Shown here piece after piece: positions 26,490 through 36,136 of a stretch of DNA of 64,000 bases; the stretch's first letter is position 1; every line of letters starts with the position of its first letter. The position numbers were made by a program, and so were the translations under genes. This stretch comes from Mycobacterium parascrofulaceum ATCC BAA-614. Its GTDB lineage: Bacteria > Actinomycetota > Actinomycetes > Mycobacteriales > Mycobacteriaceae. The stretch covers positions 900,743-964,742 of the forward strand of contig NZ_GG770554.1 of the NCBI RefSeq assembly GCF_000164135.1, written 5' to 3'. The notes under the pieces are model-generated. The model had not been told where the DNA came from. It did not search any database and worked only from the letters and a program-made list of their open reading frames with translations.

Positions 26490-27203
26490 ATGCGGACTGT
26501 GGCGCCGCGCCAAGGCGGGCGACCGCCGACTATCGCGCTCGATGACGTCATCGCAATCGGCCGCGACCTCGGCATGCGGCGCCTGAGCGTCAACGCCGTC
26601 GCGTCGCGGCTCGGAGTCTCGGCTACCGCGCTCTACCGCCACGTCGAGAGCCGCTGGGAGCTCGAGCGGCTGGTCGGCGAGAGCCTGCTCGCCGAACTCG
26701 ACCTTCGCGACGATCCCGGCGCGGACACCGAACGGCACCTGATGTCGTTCGCGCTGCAGCTGCAAGGCTTCACCGCCGAGCACCCCGGGCTGGCGTCATA
26801 CCTTCAGGTGCTGTTCCCACGCGGCGACGCCGGCCGGCGGCTGCTGGCGACCGAGGTCGAGGCGCTGACCCGGCGCGGTTATGCCGCGGACGCCGCCATG
26901 GTGTTGAGCAGCGCGGTGGCCACGCTGGCGATCAGTCTGGCCGCCCGCGAGGAGAGCAACGCCAACACGACGGGTGAGGACCAGGCCGGCGGCTACGCGC
27001 AGGAACGCGACGCGGTCGCCGACGGCTTGTCCGGCGATCCGCGCCTCGGTGCCGCCTGGGCCGGGTTGCCCCAAGCGTCGAGTGCTGAATTCGTGCGGCT
27101 GTTGCTCGCCGCTTCGATCCGGGGGCTGGTGGGGATGATCCCGCCGGGCCGCCCGTTCGCCGAAGTCGCCGCGGAGTTGAACGCCGCGAGGAAGGACCGC
27201 TGA
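26490..27203 (+). CDS. TetR family regulator upstream of irtAB
   Basis: A 237-residue regulator. The N-terminal helix-turn-helix is at ~18-62 ([25 protein letters not shown]), followed by a helical ligand-binding domain with AKE-rich C-terminus. The ATG at 26490 follows GGGAGGTGG. The last bases overlap the irtA start, so it is translated as part of the siderophore-import operon, an arrangement not present in the M. tuberculosis locus. It could sense a siderophore or iron-linked ligand, or simply autoregulate. Ligand and targets are unknown. Confidence 0.88.
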   Translation: MRTVAPRQGGRPPTIALDDVIAIGRDLGMRRLSVNAVASRLGVSATALYRHVESRWELERLVGESLLAELDLRDDPGADTERHLMSFALQLQGFTAEHPGLASYLQVLFPRGDAGRRLLATEVEALTRRGYAADAAMVLSSAVATLAISLAAREESNANTTGEDQAGGYAQERDAVADGLSGDPRLGAAWAGLPQASSAEFVRLLLAASIRGLVGMIPPGRPFAEVAAELNAARKDR

Positions 27204-29782
27204 TGGCACGGGGGCTCCAGGGTGCGATGCTGCGGGGCTTCGGCGCCCGCGACCACGTCGCGACGGTGATCGAAACCGTCCGGATCGCGCCGCATTTCGT
27301 GCGGATACGGATGACGTCGCCGACGCTGTTCGAAGACGTGGACGCCGAACCCGCCGCCTGGTTGCGGTTCTGGTTCCCCGACCCCGACGGGTCCAAGACC
27401 GAGTTCCAGCGTGCCTACACCATCTCCGAGGCGGACGTCACCACCGGCCGATTCGCCGTCGACGTCGTGCTGCACGAGCCCGCCGGCCCGGCGTCGCAGT
27501 GGGCGCGCTCGGTGCGACCGGGTGCCACGATCGCCGTGATGGCGTTGATGGGCTCCTCGCGTTTCGACGCGCCCGACGAACAGCCGGCCGGCTATCTGTT
27601 GATCGGTGACTCCGCGTCGATTCCGGGCATGAACGGCATCATCGGGGTCGTCCCCGACGACGTGCCGATCGAGATGTACCTCGAACAGCACGACGACGAT
27701 GACGTCCTGATCCCGCTCGCCGAGCATCCCCGCCTGCGAGTGCACTGGGTCGCGCGGCGTGACGACAGATCGCTGGCGGCGGCCATCGACAGCCGCGATT
27801 GGTCCAACTGGTACGCGTGGGCGACGCCCGAAGCCGCGGTGCTCAAGCACGTGCGGACGCGGCTGCGTGACGAGTTCGGCTTCCCCAAGTCCGTGATCCA
27901 TGCCCAGGCGTACTGGAGCGCCGGGCGTGCGATGGGCACCCAGCGCGGTGACCAAACAGGGGACGCGAAAGAAGTTGAGGCCCAGCGTCATCCGGCGGCC
28001 CAGACACCCGTTCGGGCGACCCGCGGCAGCTGGCGCGCCCAGGCCGCCGGCCGGTTGCTCGCACCGCTGCGCCCGGCGCTGATCCTTTCGGGTGTGCTGC
28101 AGGCGGTCATCACCGTCGTACAGCTGGCGCCGTTCGTGCTGTTGGTCGAGCTGGCCCGCCTCCTGGTGGCCGGGGCGCCCGCATCGCGCCTGTGGGACGT
28201 CGGGATCGCGGCCGTCGCGCTGCTGGGCACGGGCGCCCTCCTCGGTGCGGCCCTCACGCTCTGGCTGCACGTCGTCGACGCGCGGTTCGCCGCCGACCTG
28301 CGGTCACGGCTGCTGCGCAAGCTGTCTCGATTGCCGCTGGGCTGGTTCACCGAGCGCGGATCGGGGGCGATCAAGCAGCTGCTGCAGGACGACACGTTGT
28401 CGCTGCACTATCTGGTCACCCACGCCATCCCCGACGCCGTCGCGGCGGTCATCGCGCCGGTGGCGGTCCTGGTCTATCTGTTCGTCGTCGACTGGCGGGT
28501 CGCGCTGGTGCTGTTCCTGCCGGTCCTGGTCTACCTGGTGTTGACGTCGTCGCTCACCATTCAATCCGGGCCGCGCATCCCGCAATCGCAGCGCTGGGCC
28601 GAGAAAATGAACGGCGAGGCCGGCGCCTACCTGGAGGGCCAGCCGGTGATCCGCGTCTTCGGTGGCGCGGCCGCGTCGAGCTTCCGGCGCCGGCTGGACG
28701 AATACGTCGAGTTCCTCGTCTCCTGGCAACGCCCACTGGCCGGCAAGAAGACGCTGATGGACCTGGTCACCCGCCCCTCGACCTTCCTGTGGCTCATCGT
28801 GCTCGCGGGCACGCTGCTCACGGTCACCGGCCGGATGGATCCGGTGAACCTCCTGCCATTCCTGTTGTTGGGCACCACATTCGGCGCGCGACTGCTCGGG
28901 ATCGCGTACGGGGTGGGCGGCATCAGCGCCGGCATGTTGGCCGCCCGGCGACTGCAGAACACCCTCGACGAGCCGGAGCTCGCCGTGGCAGAGCCAGACC
29001 GGCCGGCGGATTCGTCGGCGACCGTGGTCTTCGACGACGTCAGCTTCGGTTACCGCCCGGACGTTCCGGTAATTCAGGGCGTGACGCTGACGCTGCGGCC
29101 CGGCACGGTCACCGCCCTGGTCGGCCCGTCCGGGTCGGGCAAGTCGACGCTGGCTGCCCTGCTGGCCCGGTTCCACGACGTCGAGCGCGGGGCGATCCGC
29201 GTTGGCGGGCAAGACATCCGGTCGATGACCGCCGAGGAGCTCTACGCCAAGGTCGGATTCGTCCTACAGGAAACGCAGCTGGTGCACGGCAGCATCGCCG
29301 ACAACATCGCGCTGGCCGTGCCCGACACCACCGCGGCACAGATCCAGGAGGCGGCGCGCAAGGCGCAGATCCACGACCGCATCACGCGATTGCCAGACGG
29401 CTACGACACCGTGCTGGGTGCGGGCACCGGCCTGTCGGGAGGGGAACGACAACGGCTGACCATCGCCCGCGCGATCCTGGCCGACACGCCCGTGCTAATC
29501 CTCGACGAGGCCACCGCATTCGCCGATCCTGAATCGGAATACCATGTGCAGCAGGCGCTTAACCGATTGATGCGGGATCGGACCGTGCTGGTGATCGCCC
29601 ACCGGCTGCACACCGTCACCGGAGCCGACCAGATCGTCGTGCTCGACCACGGCCGGATCGCCGAGCGCGGCACGCATGACGAGTTGCTGGCGGCCGGCGG
29701 GCGGTACCGACGGCTGTGGGCCGGTGGCCGCCGAATCGACCGGGTCGGGGCCGCCACCACGGCGGGGGAGGGGGCCCGATGA
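27203..29782 (+). CDS. irtA: Mycobactin import ABC transporter, IrtA subunit
   Basis: An 859-residue half-transporter, the same length as Rv1348. The N-terminal ~270 residues form a siderophore-interacting FAD/NAD domain ([21 protein letters not shown]) that reduces Fe3+-siderophore on the cytosolic side. An ABC transmembrane domain follows at ~285-580, and the ATPase at ~610-850 has Walker [10 protein letters not shown] (~641-648), signature LSGGERQR (~743) and Walker [11 protein letters not shown] (~763). It pairs with IrtB to import ferric carboxymycobactin/mycobactin. It starts within the last codon/stop of the TetR gene and overlaps irtB by 4 bases. Confidence 0.97.
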   Translation: MARGLQGAMLRGFGARDHVATVIETVRIAPHFVRIRMTSPTLFEDVDAEPAAWLRFWFPDPDGSKTEFQRAYTISEADVTTGRFAVDVVLHEPAGPASQWARSVRPGATIAVMALMGSSRFDAPDEQPAGYLLIGDSASIPGMNGIIGVVPDDVPIEMYLEQHDDDDVLIPLAEHPRLRVHWVARRDDRSLAAAIDSRDWSNWYAWATPEAAVLKHVRTRLRDEFGFPKSVIHAQAYWSAGRAMGTQRGDQTGDAKEVEAQRHPAAQTPVRATRGSWRAQAAGRLLAPLRPALILSGVLQAVITVVQLAPFVLLVELARLLVAGAPASRLWDVGIAAVALLGTGALLGAALTLWLHVVDARFAADLRSRLLRKLSRLPLGWFTERGSGAIKQLLQDDTLSLHYLVTHAIPDAVAAVIAPVAVLVYLFVVDWRVALVLFLPVLVYLVLTSSLTIQSGPRIPQSQRWAEKMNGEAGAYLEGQPVIRVFGGAAASSFRRRLDEYVEFLVSWQRPLAGKKTLMDLVTRPSTFLWLIVLAGTLLTVTGRMDPVNLLPFLLLGTTFGARLLGIAYGVGGISAGMLAARRLQNTLDEPELAVAEPDRPADSSATVVFDDVSFGYRPDVPVIQGVTLTLRPGTVTALVGPSGSGKSTLAALLARFHDVERGAIRVGGQDIRSMTAEELYAKVGFVLQETQLVHGSIADNIALAVPDTTAAQIQEAARKAQIHDRITRLPDGYDTVLGAGTGLSGGERQRLTIARAILADTPVLILDEATAFADPESEYHVQQALNRLMRDRTVLVIAHRLHTVTGADQIVVLDHGRIAERGTHDELLAAGGRYRRLWAGGRRIDRVGAATTAGEGAR

Positions 29783-31518
29783 TCCGCACGTGGCTGGGCC
29801 TGGTGCCCGCGCACCGCCGGCCCGGGGTCGTCGCCTACGCCGCGCTGGCGGTCCTGTCCGTGGTGGCGCGGGCGGGTGCCACCGTCCTGCTGGTCCCGCT
29901 GGTGGGCGCGCTGTTCAGCGCCGAGCCCCACCGCGCGCTGGTCTGGCTGGGCTGGCTCACCACCGCGACGGCGGCCGGATGGGCGATCGACACCGCGACG
30001 GCGCGCATCGGCTTCGACCTCGGGTTCGCCGTCCTCGACCACAGCCAGCACGACGTGGCGGATCGGCTGCCCGCCGTGCGGCTGGACTGGTTCACCGCCG
30101 AGCGCACCGCGACGGCGCGGCAGGCGATCGCCGCCACCGGGCCGGAATTGGTCGGCCTCGTCGTCAACCTGCTGACGCCGCTCACTTCCGCCATCCTGCT
30201 GCCCGCCGCCATCGCGGTGGCCTTACTGCCGATTTCCTGGCCGCTGGGGATCGCCGCGCTGGGCGGCGTACCGCTGCTGTTGGGTGCGTTGTGGGCCTCG
30301 GCACGACTGGCGCGGCGCGCGGACGCTGCGGCCGACGAAGCCAATGGCGCGCTCACCGAACGGATCATCGAATTCGCCCGCACCCAGCAGGCGTTGCGGT
30401 CGGCGCGACGGGTGGAGCCGGCGCGCAGCCTGGTCGGCGACGCGCTGGCGGCGCAGCACGGGGCGACGATGCGGTTGTTGGCGATGCAGGTTCCGGGCCA
30501 GCTGCTGTTCAGCCTGGCCAGCCAGCTGTCGCTGATCCTGTTGGCGGGGGCCACCGCGGCGTTGACGGTGAACGGGGCGGTGACGGTGCCCGAGGCGATC
30601 GCCTTGATCGTCGTGATCGTGCGTTACCTGGAGCCGTTCACCACGATCAGTGAACTGGCGCCCGCCCTCGAAAGCACCCGCGCCACCCTCGACCGCATTC
30701 GCTCGGTCCTCAGTGCGCCGCTGATGAGCGCCGGCGCCGCCGCACTGGCCGACCCGGCCGCGGCGCCCCGTATCGAGTTCGCCGACGTCGAATTCCGTTA
30801 TGCCGGAGCGAGCGCAGCGGTCCTCGACGGAGTGAGTTTCGTTTTGCAGCCGGGCGGCACGACGGCCATCGTCGGGCCCTCCGGATCCGGCAAGAGCACG
30901 ATCCTGGCGTTGATCGCCGGCCTGCACGAGCCCACCCGGGGCCGGGTCCTGATCGACGGCGTCGACGCGGCGACGCTGGACGCCGAATCCCGCCGGGCGG
31001 CGAGCAGCGTGGTGTTCCAACACCCCTACCTGTTCCACGGGTCGGTCCGCGACAACGTGTTCGCCGGGGATCCCGGCGCCGCAGACGACCGGTTCAACCG
31101 GGCCGTCGCCCTCGCCCGCGTCGACGAACTCATCGGCCGGTTGCCCGACGGCGCGGACACGATCGTCGGCGAAGCCGGCTCCGCGCTCTCCGGCGGCGAA
31201 CGCCAACGGGTCAGCATCGCGCGAGCGCTGCTCAAACCCGCGCCGATACTGCTCGTCGACGAGGCGACCAGCGCCCTGGACACCGAGAACGAGGCCGCGG
31301 TGGTCGACGCGCTGACCCTGGACACCCGCGCACGCACCCAGGTGATCGTGGCGCACCGGTTGGCCAGCATCCGGCACGCCGACCGCGTCCTTTTCCTGGA
31401 CGACGGCCGGGTGGTCGAGGACGGAACGGTCGACGAATTGCTCGCAGCGGGTGGACGATTCGAGGAGTTCTGGCGCCAGCAGCACGAAGCCGCGGAATGG
31501 CGCATTCTGGCCGACTAA
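29779..31518 (+). CDS. irtB: Mycobactin import ABC transporter, IrtB subunit
   Basis: A 579-residue half-transporter, the same length as Rv1349. Six transmembrane helices lie in ~15-290, and the ATPase domain follows with Walker [11 protein letters not shown] (~364-373), signature [14 protein letters not shown] (~470) and Walker [13 protein letters not shown] (~490). Unlike IrtA it has no reductase domain; the heterodimer needs both halves. The ATG at 29779 overlaps the irtA TGA (ATGA), which is the usual coupling, so the longer frame from 29716 is rejected. It ends the iron operon. Confidence 0.97.
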   Translation: MIRTWLGLVPAHRRPGVVAYAALAVLSVVARAGATVLLVPLVGALFSAEPHRALVWLGWLTTATAAGWAIDTATARIGFDLGFAVLDHSQHDVADRLPAVRLDWFTAERTATARQAIAATGPELVGLVVNLLTPLTSAILLPAAIAVALLPISWPLGIAALGGVPLLLGALWASARLARRADAAADEANGALTERIIEFARTQQALRSARRVEPARSLVGDALAAQHGATMRLLAMQVPGQLLFSLASQLSLILLAGATAALTVNGAVTVPEAIALIVVIVRYLEPFTTISELAPALESTRATLDRIRSVLSAPLMSAGAAALADPAAAPRIEFADVEFRYAGASAAVLDGVSFVLQPGGTTAIVGPSGSGKSTILALIAGLHEPTRGRVLIDGVDAATLDAESRRAASSVVFQHPYLFHGSVRDNVFAGDPGAADDRFNRAVALARVDELIGRLPDGADTIVGEAGSALSGGERQRVSIARALLKPAPILLVDEATSALDTENEAAVVDALTLDTRARTQVIVAHRLASIRHADRVLFLDDGRVVEDGTVDELLAAGGRFEEFWRQQHEAAEWRILAD

Positions 31519-31605
31519 ATCGCCGCCGTTGACCGCGGCACTTGCGGTATGCCTTACAGTTTGTCAGTCGGGCACGGTTGTCCGGGTACAGGAGGCGTGC
31601 TGTTC

Positions 31606-32682
31606 ATGAGTGCTCTGGTAGCGATTCCGCGGTACCCCGGCGACGTGACCCCGCAATGGCTGTCGGCCGCGCTGAGCGGGCACGGCGCGCCCGTCGAGGT
31701 CGCCGAGGTGGACGTGGTCGCGATCGGCACCGGTCAGACGGGAGCCACCTACCGGGTGTCCGCCCGCTACGCGACGGACGGCGCCGACCTGCCGGAGACG
31801 TTCGTGATCAAGCTTCCGGCCCAGGACGACGCCGTGCGCGACCGCGTCGTCATCGGATATCGCAGCGAATGCGCGTTCTACTCATCCGTGGCCGACCGGG
31901 TGCAGGTGCCGACGCCGCGGTGTTTCTACTCCGAGATTTCCGAGGATGCGATGGAGTTCGCCTTGCTGCTCGCCGACCAGGCGCCGGCCGTGCAGGGCGA
32001 CCAGCTCGCGGGCTGCGGCGAAGCCGAAGCGCGCCTGGCGGTTACGGCTCTGGCCGGCCTGCACGCGCCCAGCTGGTGCGATCCGGTGTGGCTCGATTTC
32101 CCGGGCATCGCGTTCGGCAGACCCGACGAGGCCGGGGCCGGCGGCATGGGCGAGGTGGCGAAGATGAGTGCCGACATCACGCTGGACAAGCTGGGCGATC
32201 GGATGAGCGCCGAGGACCGCGACACCTTCAGCGCGGCAATGGGTTCGGTGACGCCGTGGCTGCTCGCCGAGTATGACCGGTTCGCCCTGCTGCACGGCGA
32301 CTATCGCCTGGACAATCTGTTGTTCGACCCCGCCCGCACCCGGGTCAGCGTGGTGGACTGGCAGACGCTCGGCGTCGGATTGCCGGCCAGGGATTTGGCC
32401 TACTTCACCGCGACGAGCCTCGATTCGCAACTGCGCGCGGGCATCGAACGGGAGCTGGTCGCCGACTACCACCGGGCCTTGACGACGTGCGGGGTCACCG
32501 ACTACGCCGCCGAAACGTGTTGGCGTGACTACCGCCTCGGAGTGCTGCAGGCGCCGCTGATCTCCGCGCTGGGGTTCGCGTTCGCCGCGGCGACCGAGCG
32601 CGGCGACGACATGGTGCTCGCGATGCTTAGCCGCGGCTGCCGGGCGATCCGTGAGCTCGGGACGCTGGAGCTGATCGGCTAG
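31606..32682 (+). CDS. Phosphotransferase family protein (APH/ecdysteroid-kinase-like)
   Basis: A 358-residue protein-kinase-like fold enzyme. The catalytic loop LLHGDYRLDNLLFD (~224-237; HGD-x4-N) and the metal-binding VVDWQTLGVG (~246-255) are intact. An N-terminal lobe (ALSGHGAPVEVAEVD, TYRVSARYA, FVIKLPA) supplies the ATP site. Mycobacteria have many such proteins beside lipid-catabolic genes; the substrate may be a small hydroxylated molecule. The ATG at 31606 has a CAGGAGG site at ~31590. A TACAGT hexamer at 31555 may be its -10. It converges with the PPOX gene across 5 bp. Confidence 0.8.
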   Translation: MSALVAIPRYPGDVTPQWLSAALSGHGAPVEVAEVDVVAIGTGQTGATYRVSARYATDGADLPETFVIKLPAQDDAVRDRVVIGYRSECAFYSSVADRVQVPTPRCFYSEISEDAMEFALLLADQAPAVQGDQLAGCGEAEARLAVTALAGLHAPSWCDPVWLDFPGIAFGRPDEAGAGGMGEVAKMSADITLDKLGDRMSAEDRDTFSAAMGSVTPWLLAEYDRFALLHGDYRLDNLLFDPARTRVSVVDWQTLGVGLPARDLAYFTATSLDSQLRAGIERELVADYHRALTTCGVTDYAAETCWRDYRLGVLQAPLISALGFAFAAATERGDDMVLAMLSRGCRAIRELGTLELIG

Positions 32683-32687
32683 ATGGC

Positions 32688-33116
32688 TCAGAGGTCGCCG
32701 GTGAAGTCGGCGCTGAGCCAGCGGTCGGGGCGAATGCTGAACATCACCTCTTCCACGCCCTCCATGCTGCGGATGAACGCCCGCCCGCCTTCCTCGCCGA
32801 GGTAGCGGATCGCGATGGCTTCCTGCACGTCGGCCGGCGCGGGGTTGGTGGTGTCGACAACGGTGCCTTCGACCACCACGTATTGGTAGGGCGGTTCCTC
32901 ACGCTGGACCACCAGCGTCACCCGCCCGGTCCGCTCGATGAGCCTTGCCTTGCGGCTGGACGCCCCGGTCATGATCCGGATGTTCCCGCCCGGGGTGTAG
33001 TCGTACCAGATGGGAACACTGGCCGGCGGCCGGCCGTCGGCCGCGTCGACGGACAGGACCGCGACGTGCATGCCGGCCAAAAACTCCTGACGTTCGCTCT
33101 CGGTGAAGGCTTTCAT
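32688..33116 (-). CDS. PPOX-class (pyridoxamine 5'-phosphate oxidase-like) protein
   Basis: A 142-residue split-barrel flavin/F420-binding fold protein. The N-terminal strand VAVLSVDAADGRPPASVPIWYDY and the SSRKARLIERTGRVTLVV segment are typical of the F420-dependent or FMN-binding group common in mycobacteria. Reaction unknown; likely reduction of a small conjugated substrate. It is the last gene of a leftward set after the acyl-CoA dehydrogenase and SDR, separated from the SDR by a hairpin. Confidence 0.8.
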   Translation of the reverse strand: MKAFTESERQEFLAGMHVAVLSVDAADGRPPASVPIWYDYTPGGNIRIMTGASSRKARLIERTGRVTLVVQREEPPYQYVVVEGTVVDTTNPAPADVQEAIAIRYLGEEGGRAFIRSMEGVEEVMFSIRPDRWLSADFTGDL

Positions 33117-33136
33117 GTGCCCTGCAAGCGTCGATG

Positions 33137-33155
33137 CCGGGAAATCTATTCCCGG
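33137..33155. terminator. Perfect 7-bp hairpin between SDR and PPOX genes
   Basis: CCGGGAA (33137-33143), loop ATCTA, TTCCCGG (33149-33155). It lies 14 bp after the SDR stop and 20 bp before the PPOX start on the same strand. There is no T-tract, so it may attenuate or act as an operator for the PPOX gene instead of terminating. Confidence 0.4.
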
Positions 33156-33168
33156 AGCGAACGGCCCC

Positions 33169-33990
33169 TCAGTACTGCGTCGAGCCTTGGTCCACCGGGA
33201 TGCGGGCCGCGGTCACCTTGCGTGACTCGTCGCTGGCCAGCCAGCACACGGTGTCGGCGATTTCGTCCGGCTCGGCGACCCAGTCGGGCAGGAACGGGGT
33301 GAGCACGTGGGTCAGTTGCGGGTTGGTCTCCATGGCCTTGCCCACGGCCGCGACCATGTCGCCGGTTCCCATCGGCGTGTTCACCGGTCCGGGGTGCACG
33401 CTGTTGACCCGGATCGAATGCTTGCCCAGCTCGGCGGCGAAGGCCCGCGCCATCCCGGCGACGGCGTGCTTGCTGGCCGTGTAGTGGATCATGAACGGCT
33501 GCATCTTCATTCCGGCCGCGGAACTGATCAGGATGATGGAGCCGCCGCGACCGCCTTCGATGATCTTGTCCGCGCCGGCCATCACGGTGTTCCAGGTGCC
33601 CGTCACGTTGATGTCCATGACGTCGCGGAAGTTCTCCGGGGTGATCTCGTTCCAGGGCTGCGGGGCCGCGACACCGGCGTTGGCGACGATGATGTCCAAC
33701 CGCCCGAGCGCGGCCACACCGTCGTCGACGGCTTTGCGGAGCCCCTCGAAGTCGCGGGTGTCCACGATCGAGGCGATGATCCGGCGGTTCGTTTGCTCGA
33801 CCAGGCGGACGGTCTCGCTGAGGTCGTCGGGAGTCGCCGGGTCGTAGGGGACGCACGACGGCAGCTTGCCGGCGATGTCGACGGCGATGATGTCGGCGCC
33901 CTCCTGCGCCAGACGAACCGCGTGCGCCCGACCCTGCCCGCGCGCCGCTCCGGTGATGAATGCCACCCTGCCCGCAAGCTTGCCGCTCAT
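33169..33990 (-). CDS. Mycofactocin-coupled SDR family oxidoreductase
   Basis: A 273-residue classical-fold dehydrogenase with cofactor motif TGAARGQG (~13-20), NAG at ~106, catalytic Ser in LISSAAG (~153) and YTASK (~166-170). It carries the extra ~25-residue segment SCVPYDPATPDDLSETV after the second beta strand. That insertion marks SDRs that keep their nicotinamide bound and pass electrons to mycofactocin. The substrate would be an alcohol. It lies 31 bp after the acyl-CoA dehydrogenase, the likely partner in a catabolic route. Confidence 0.85.
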   Translation of the reverse strand: MSGKLAGRVAFITGAARGQGRAHAVRLAQEGADIIAVDIAGKLPSCVPYDPATPDDLSETVRLVEQTNRRIIASIVDTRDFEGLRKAVDDGVAALGRLDIIVANAGVAAPQPWNEITPENFRDVMDINVTGTWNTVMAGADKIIEGGRGGSIILISSAAGMKMQPFMIHYTASKHAVAGMARAFAAELGKHSIRVNSVHPGPVNTPMGTGDMVAAVGKAMETNPQLTHVLTPFLPDWVAEPDEIADTVCWLASDESRKVTAARIPVDQGSTQY

Positions 33991-34021
33991 AGTTGCTCCT
34001 CCACTGGGGTCGGCCGGGCCG

Positions 34022-35194
34022 TCATCGCTGCGCCGCTTTGACCAGGTTGGACCCGATGATCAATCGCTGAATCTCGCTGGTGCCCTCGTAGAGCCGCAGC
34101 AGCCGCACATCGCGGTAGATGCGCTCGACGGGGACACCGTGCATGTACCCGCTGCCGCCGTGGACCTGCACCGCCAGATCGGCTACGTTGCCGGCCATTT
34201 CGGTGCAGAACAGCTTGGCGGCCGAGGGGGCGACCCGGCGGTCTTCGCCGGTGACCCAGAGCCGCGCGGCGTCGCGCACCAGCGCGCGGCCGGCCAGGAC
34301 GCCGGTCTGCTGGTCGGCGATCATCGCCTGGACCAACTGGAAGGTCCCGATCGGCGCGCCACCCTGCGTCGCGGTGGCCGCGTAGCTGACCGACTCGTCG
34401 AGCGCGCGCTGCGCGGCGCCGACCGCCAGCGCGGCGATGTGGACCCGGCCACGGGCCAGTGAGGTCATCGCCGCCCGGTAACCGATGTCTTCGCTGCCGC
34501 CGATCAGCGCGCCGTCCTCGACGCGGACGTCGTCGAAGGTGACGTCGGCGGTCCAGGCGCCCTCCTGGCCCATCTTGGCGTCCTTGGCGCCGACCTCCAC
34601 GCCCGGCGCCTTCGCGGGAACCAGAAAAACGGCGATCCCGGGACCCTGTTCGTCGGCCGGGCGCGTCCGCGCGAACACCACGAACAGGTCGGCGACGGGC
34701 GCATTGGTGATGAAGCGCTTCTGCCCGGAGATCACCCAATCACCTTCGTCGCGAACGGCTTTCGTCCGCAGGCCCGCCGGGTTGGAGCCCGCGCCGGGCT
34801 CGGTCAACGCGAAGGAGGCGACGACGTCTCCAGACGCCATCGACTCCAGCCAGCGGGACTTCTGTTCGTCGGTGCCGAAGCCGACCAGAACCTGTCCGGC
34901 GATGCCGTTGTTGGTGCCGAACATCGATCGCAGCGCCAGCGAGGTGTAACCCAATTCCATTGCCAGCTCGACGTCTTGCATCAGGTTCAGGCCGAGGCCG
35001 CCCCATCGCTGGGGAATCGCATACCCGAACAGGCCCATCTTCTTGGCCTGGTCGCGCAAATCGTCGGGCACCCGGTCCTCGGTCAGGATCTCCTGCTCGC
35101 GCGGGACCACGGTGGTGCGGACGAAGTGACGGGTCTGGGCGAGGATCTCCTGAAAATCGTCGTCGGCGACCTCGGGCGGTTCGGTGATGGTCAT
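34022..35194 (-). CDS. Acyl-CoA dehydrogenase (FadE type)
   Basis: A 390-residue flavoenzyme for alpha,beta-desaturation of an acyl-CoA. The N-terminal helical domain, middle beta domain (FALTEPGAGSN, ISGQKRFITNAP) and C-terminal domain are complete. The catalytic Glu is probably in LRLYEGTSEIQR near residue 375. The ATG at 35194 is preceded by GGAG at the proper distance; the alternative start 24 bases upstream lacks one. First gene of the leftward arm of the cluster, divergent from an SDR across 173 bp. Confidence 0.92.
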   Translation of the reverse strand: MTITEPPEVADDDFQEILAQTRHFVRTTVVPREQEILTEDRVPDDLRDQAKKMGLFGYAIPQRWGGLGLNLMQDVELAMELGYTSLALRSMFGTNNGIAGQVLVGFGTDEQKSRWLESMASGDVVASFALTEPGAGSNPAGLRTKAVRDEGDWVISGQKRFITNAPVADLFVVFARTRPADEQGPGIAVFLVPAKAPGVEVGAKDAKMGQEGAWTADVTFDDVRVEDGALIGGSEDIGYRAAMTSLARGRVHIAALAVGAAQRALDESVSYAATATQGGAPIGTFQLVQAMIADQQTGVLAGRALVRDAARLWVTGEDRRVAPSAAKLFCTEMAGNVADLAVQVHGGSGYMHGVPVERIYRDVRLLRLYEGTSEIQRLIIGSNLVKAAQR

Positions 35195-35306
35195 AGGCGG
35201 ACGCTCCATCTTCGGCACTCGTTGGTAGCGAGTCGCTCAGCCGCGGCGGGCCGGCCAGCTCAACGGTCCGGGGTAGGAACCCGGCACCGGAGCAGATCCT
35301 ATATGA

Positions 35307-35317
35307 AATATGATATT
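35307..35317. promoter_or_regulatory. AT-rich palindrome in the divergent catabolic promoter
   Basis: AATAT-G-ATATT is a perfect palindrome within an AT-rich patch (35298-35318) of an otherwise GC-rich 173-bp divergent region (35195-35367). The TATGAT at 35309 is close to a -10 TATAAT for the rightward operon. A regulator binding here could control both arms; the GntR gene of the rightward operon is the nearest candidate. Confidence 0.4.
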
Positions 35318-35367
35318 CGACTGCCGGGACGTCCCCCGGATCACATTGCGGAGGAAGGCGGGATCAG

Positions 35368-36108
35368 GTGTCGTTGCTCGACGGTCGGACGGCGGTCATC
35401 ACGGGTGGTGCGCAAGGGCTGGGATTCGCCATTGCCCAGCGGTTCATCGCCGAGGGGGCGCGGGTTGTGCTCGGGGACCTGAACCTGGAGGCCACCGAAG
35501 CCGCGGCCACGGCGTTGGGCGGCAGCGACGTCGCGCTGGCCAAGCGGTGTGACGTCACCCGGGCCGCGGAGGTCGAGGCGCTGATCTCGGCCGCGACCGA
35601 AGGCTTCGGTGCGCTCGACATCATGGTCAACAACGCCGGGATCACCCGCGACGCCACCATGCGCAAGATGACCGAGGAACAGTTCGACCAGGTCATCGAG
35701 GTACACCTGAAGGGCACCTGGAACGGCACCCGGCTGGCCGCCGCCATCATGCGGGAGAACAAGCGGGGCGCCATCGTCAACATGTCTTCCGTATCGGGCA
35801 AGGTCGGCATGATCGGCCAGACCAACTATTCGGCGGCGAAGGCCGGGATCGTCGGGATGACCAAAGCCGCGGCCAAGGAGCTCGCGTACCTGGGGGTCCG
35901 GGTGAACGCGATCGCTCCCGGCCTGATTCGTTCGGCGATGACGGAGGCCATGCCGCAACGCATCTGGGACGAGAAGGTCGCCGAAATCCCGATGGGCCGC
36001 GTCGGTGAGCCCAGCGAAGTCGCCGGCGTCGCTTTGTTTTTGGCCTCCGACCTGTCCTCATACATGACCGGCACCGTGATGGAGGTCACGGGCGGTCGGC
36101 ACATATGA
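35368..36108 (+). CDS. SDR family oxidoreductase (FabG-like)
   Basis: A 246-residue NAD(P)-dependent dehydrogenase. It has TGGAQGLG (~12-19), NNAG (~88-91), catalytic Ser in VNMSSVSG (~140) and YSAAKAG (~152-158). Length and C-terminus ([10 protein letters not shown]) match beta-hydroxyacyl dehydrogenases of the FabG group, which in such clusters oxidise the 3-hydroxyacyl-CoA. The start GTG has a GGAGGAAGG site. It is the first gene of the rightward arm and is followed after 28 bp by a thiolase, giving consecutive beta-oxidation steps. Confidence 0.88.
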   Translation: MSLLDGRTAVITGGAQGLGFAIAQRFIAEGARVVLGDLNLEATEAAATALGGSDVALAKRCDVTRAAEVEALISAATEGFGALDIMVNNAGITRDATMRKMTEEQFDQVIEVHLKGTWNGTRLAAAIMRENKRGAIVNMSSVSGKVGMIGQTNYSAAKAGIVGMTKAAAKELAYLGVRVNAIAPGLIRSAMTEAMPQRIWDEKVAEIPMGRVGEPSEVAGVALFLASDLSSYMTGTVMEVTGGRHI

Positions 36109-36136
36109 GTTCTGCTCGGCGGGGGAAGGGGTAGCC

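Noticed and set aside
31529..31560. TTGACC and TACAGT before the phosphotransferase gene as a promoter or another TACAGTA-motif site
   Set aside because: Spacer is 20 bp and the hexamer is TACAGTTT, lacking the final A and any CGATA partner.
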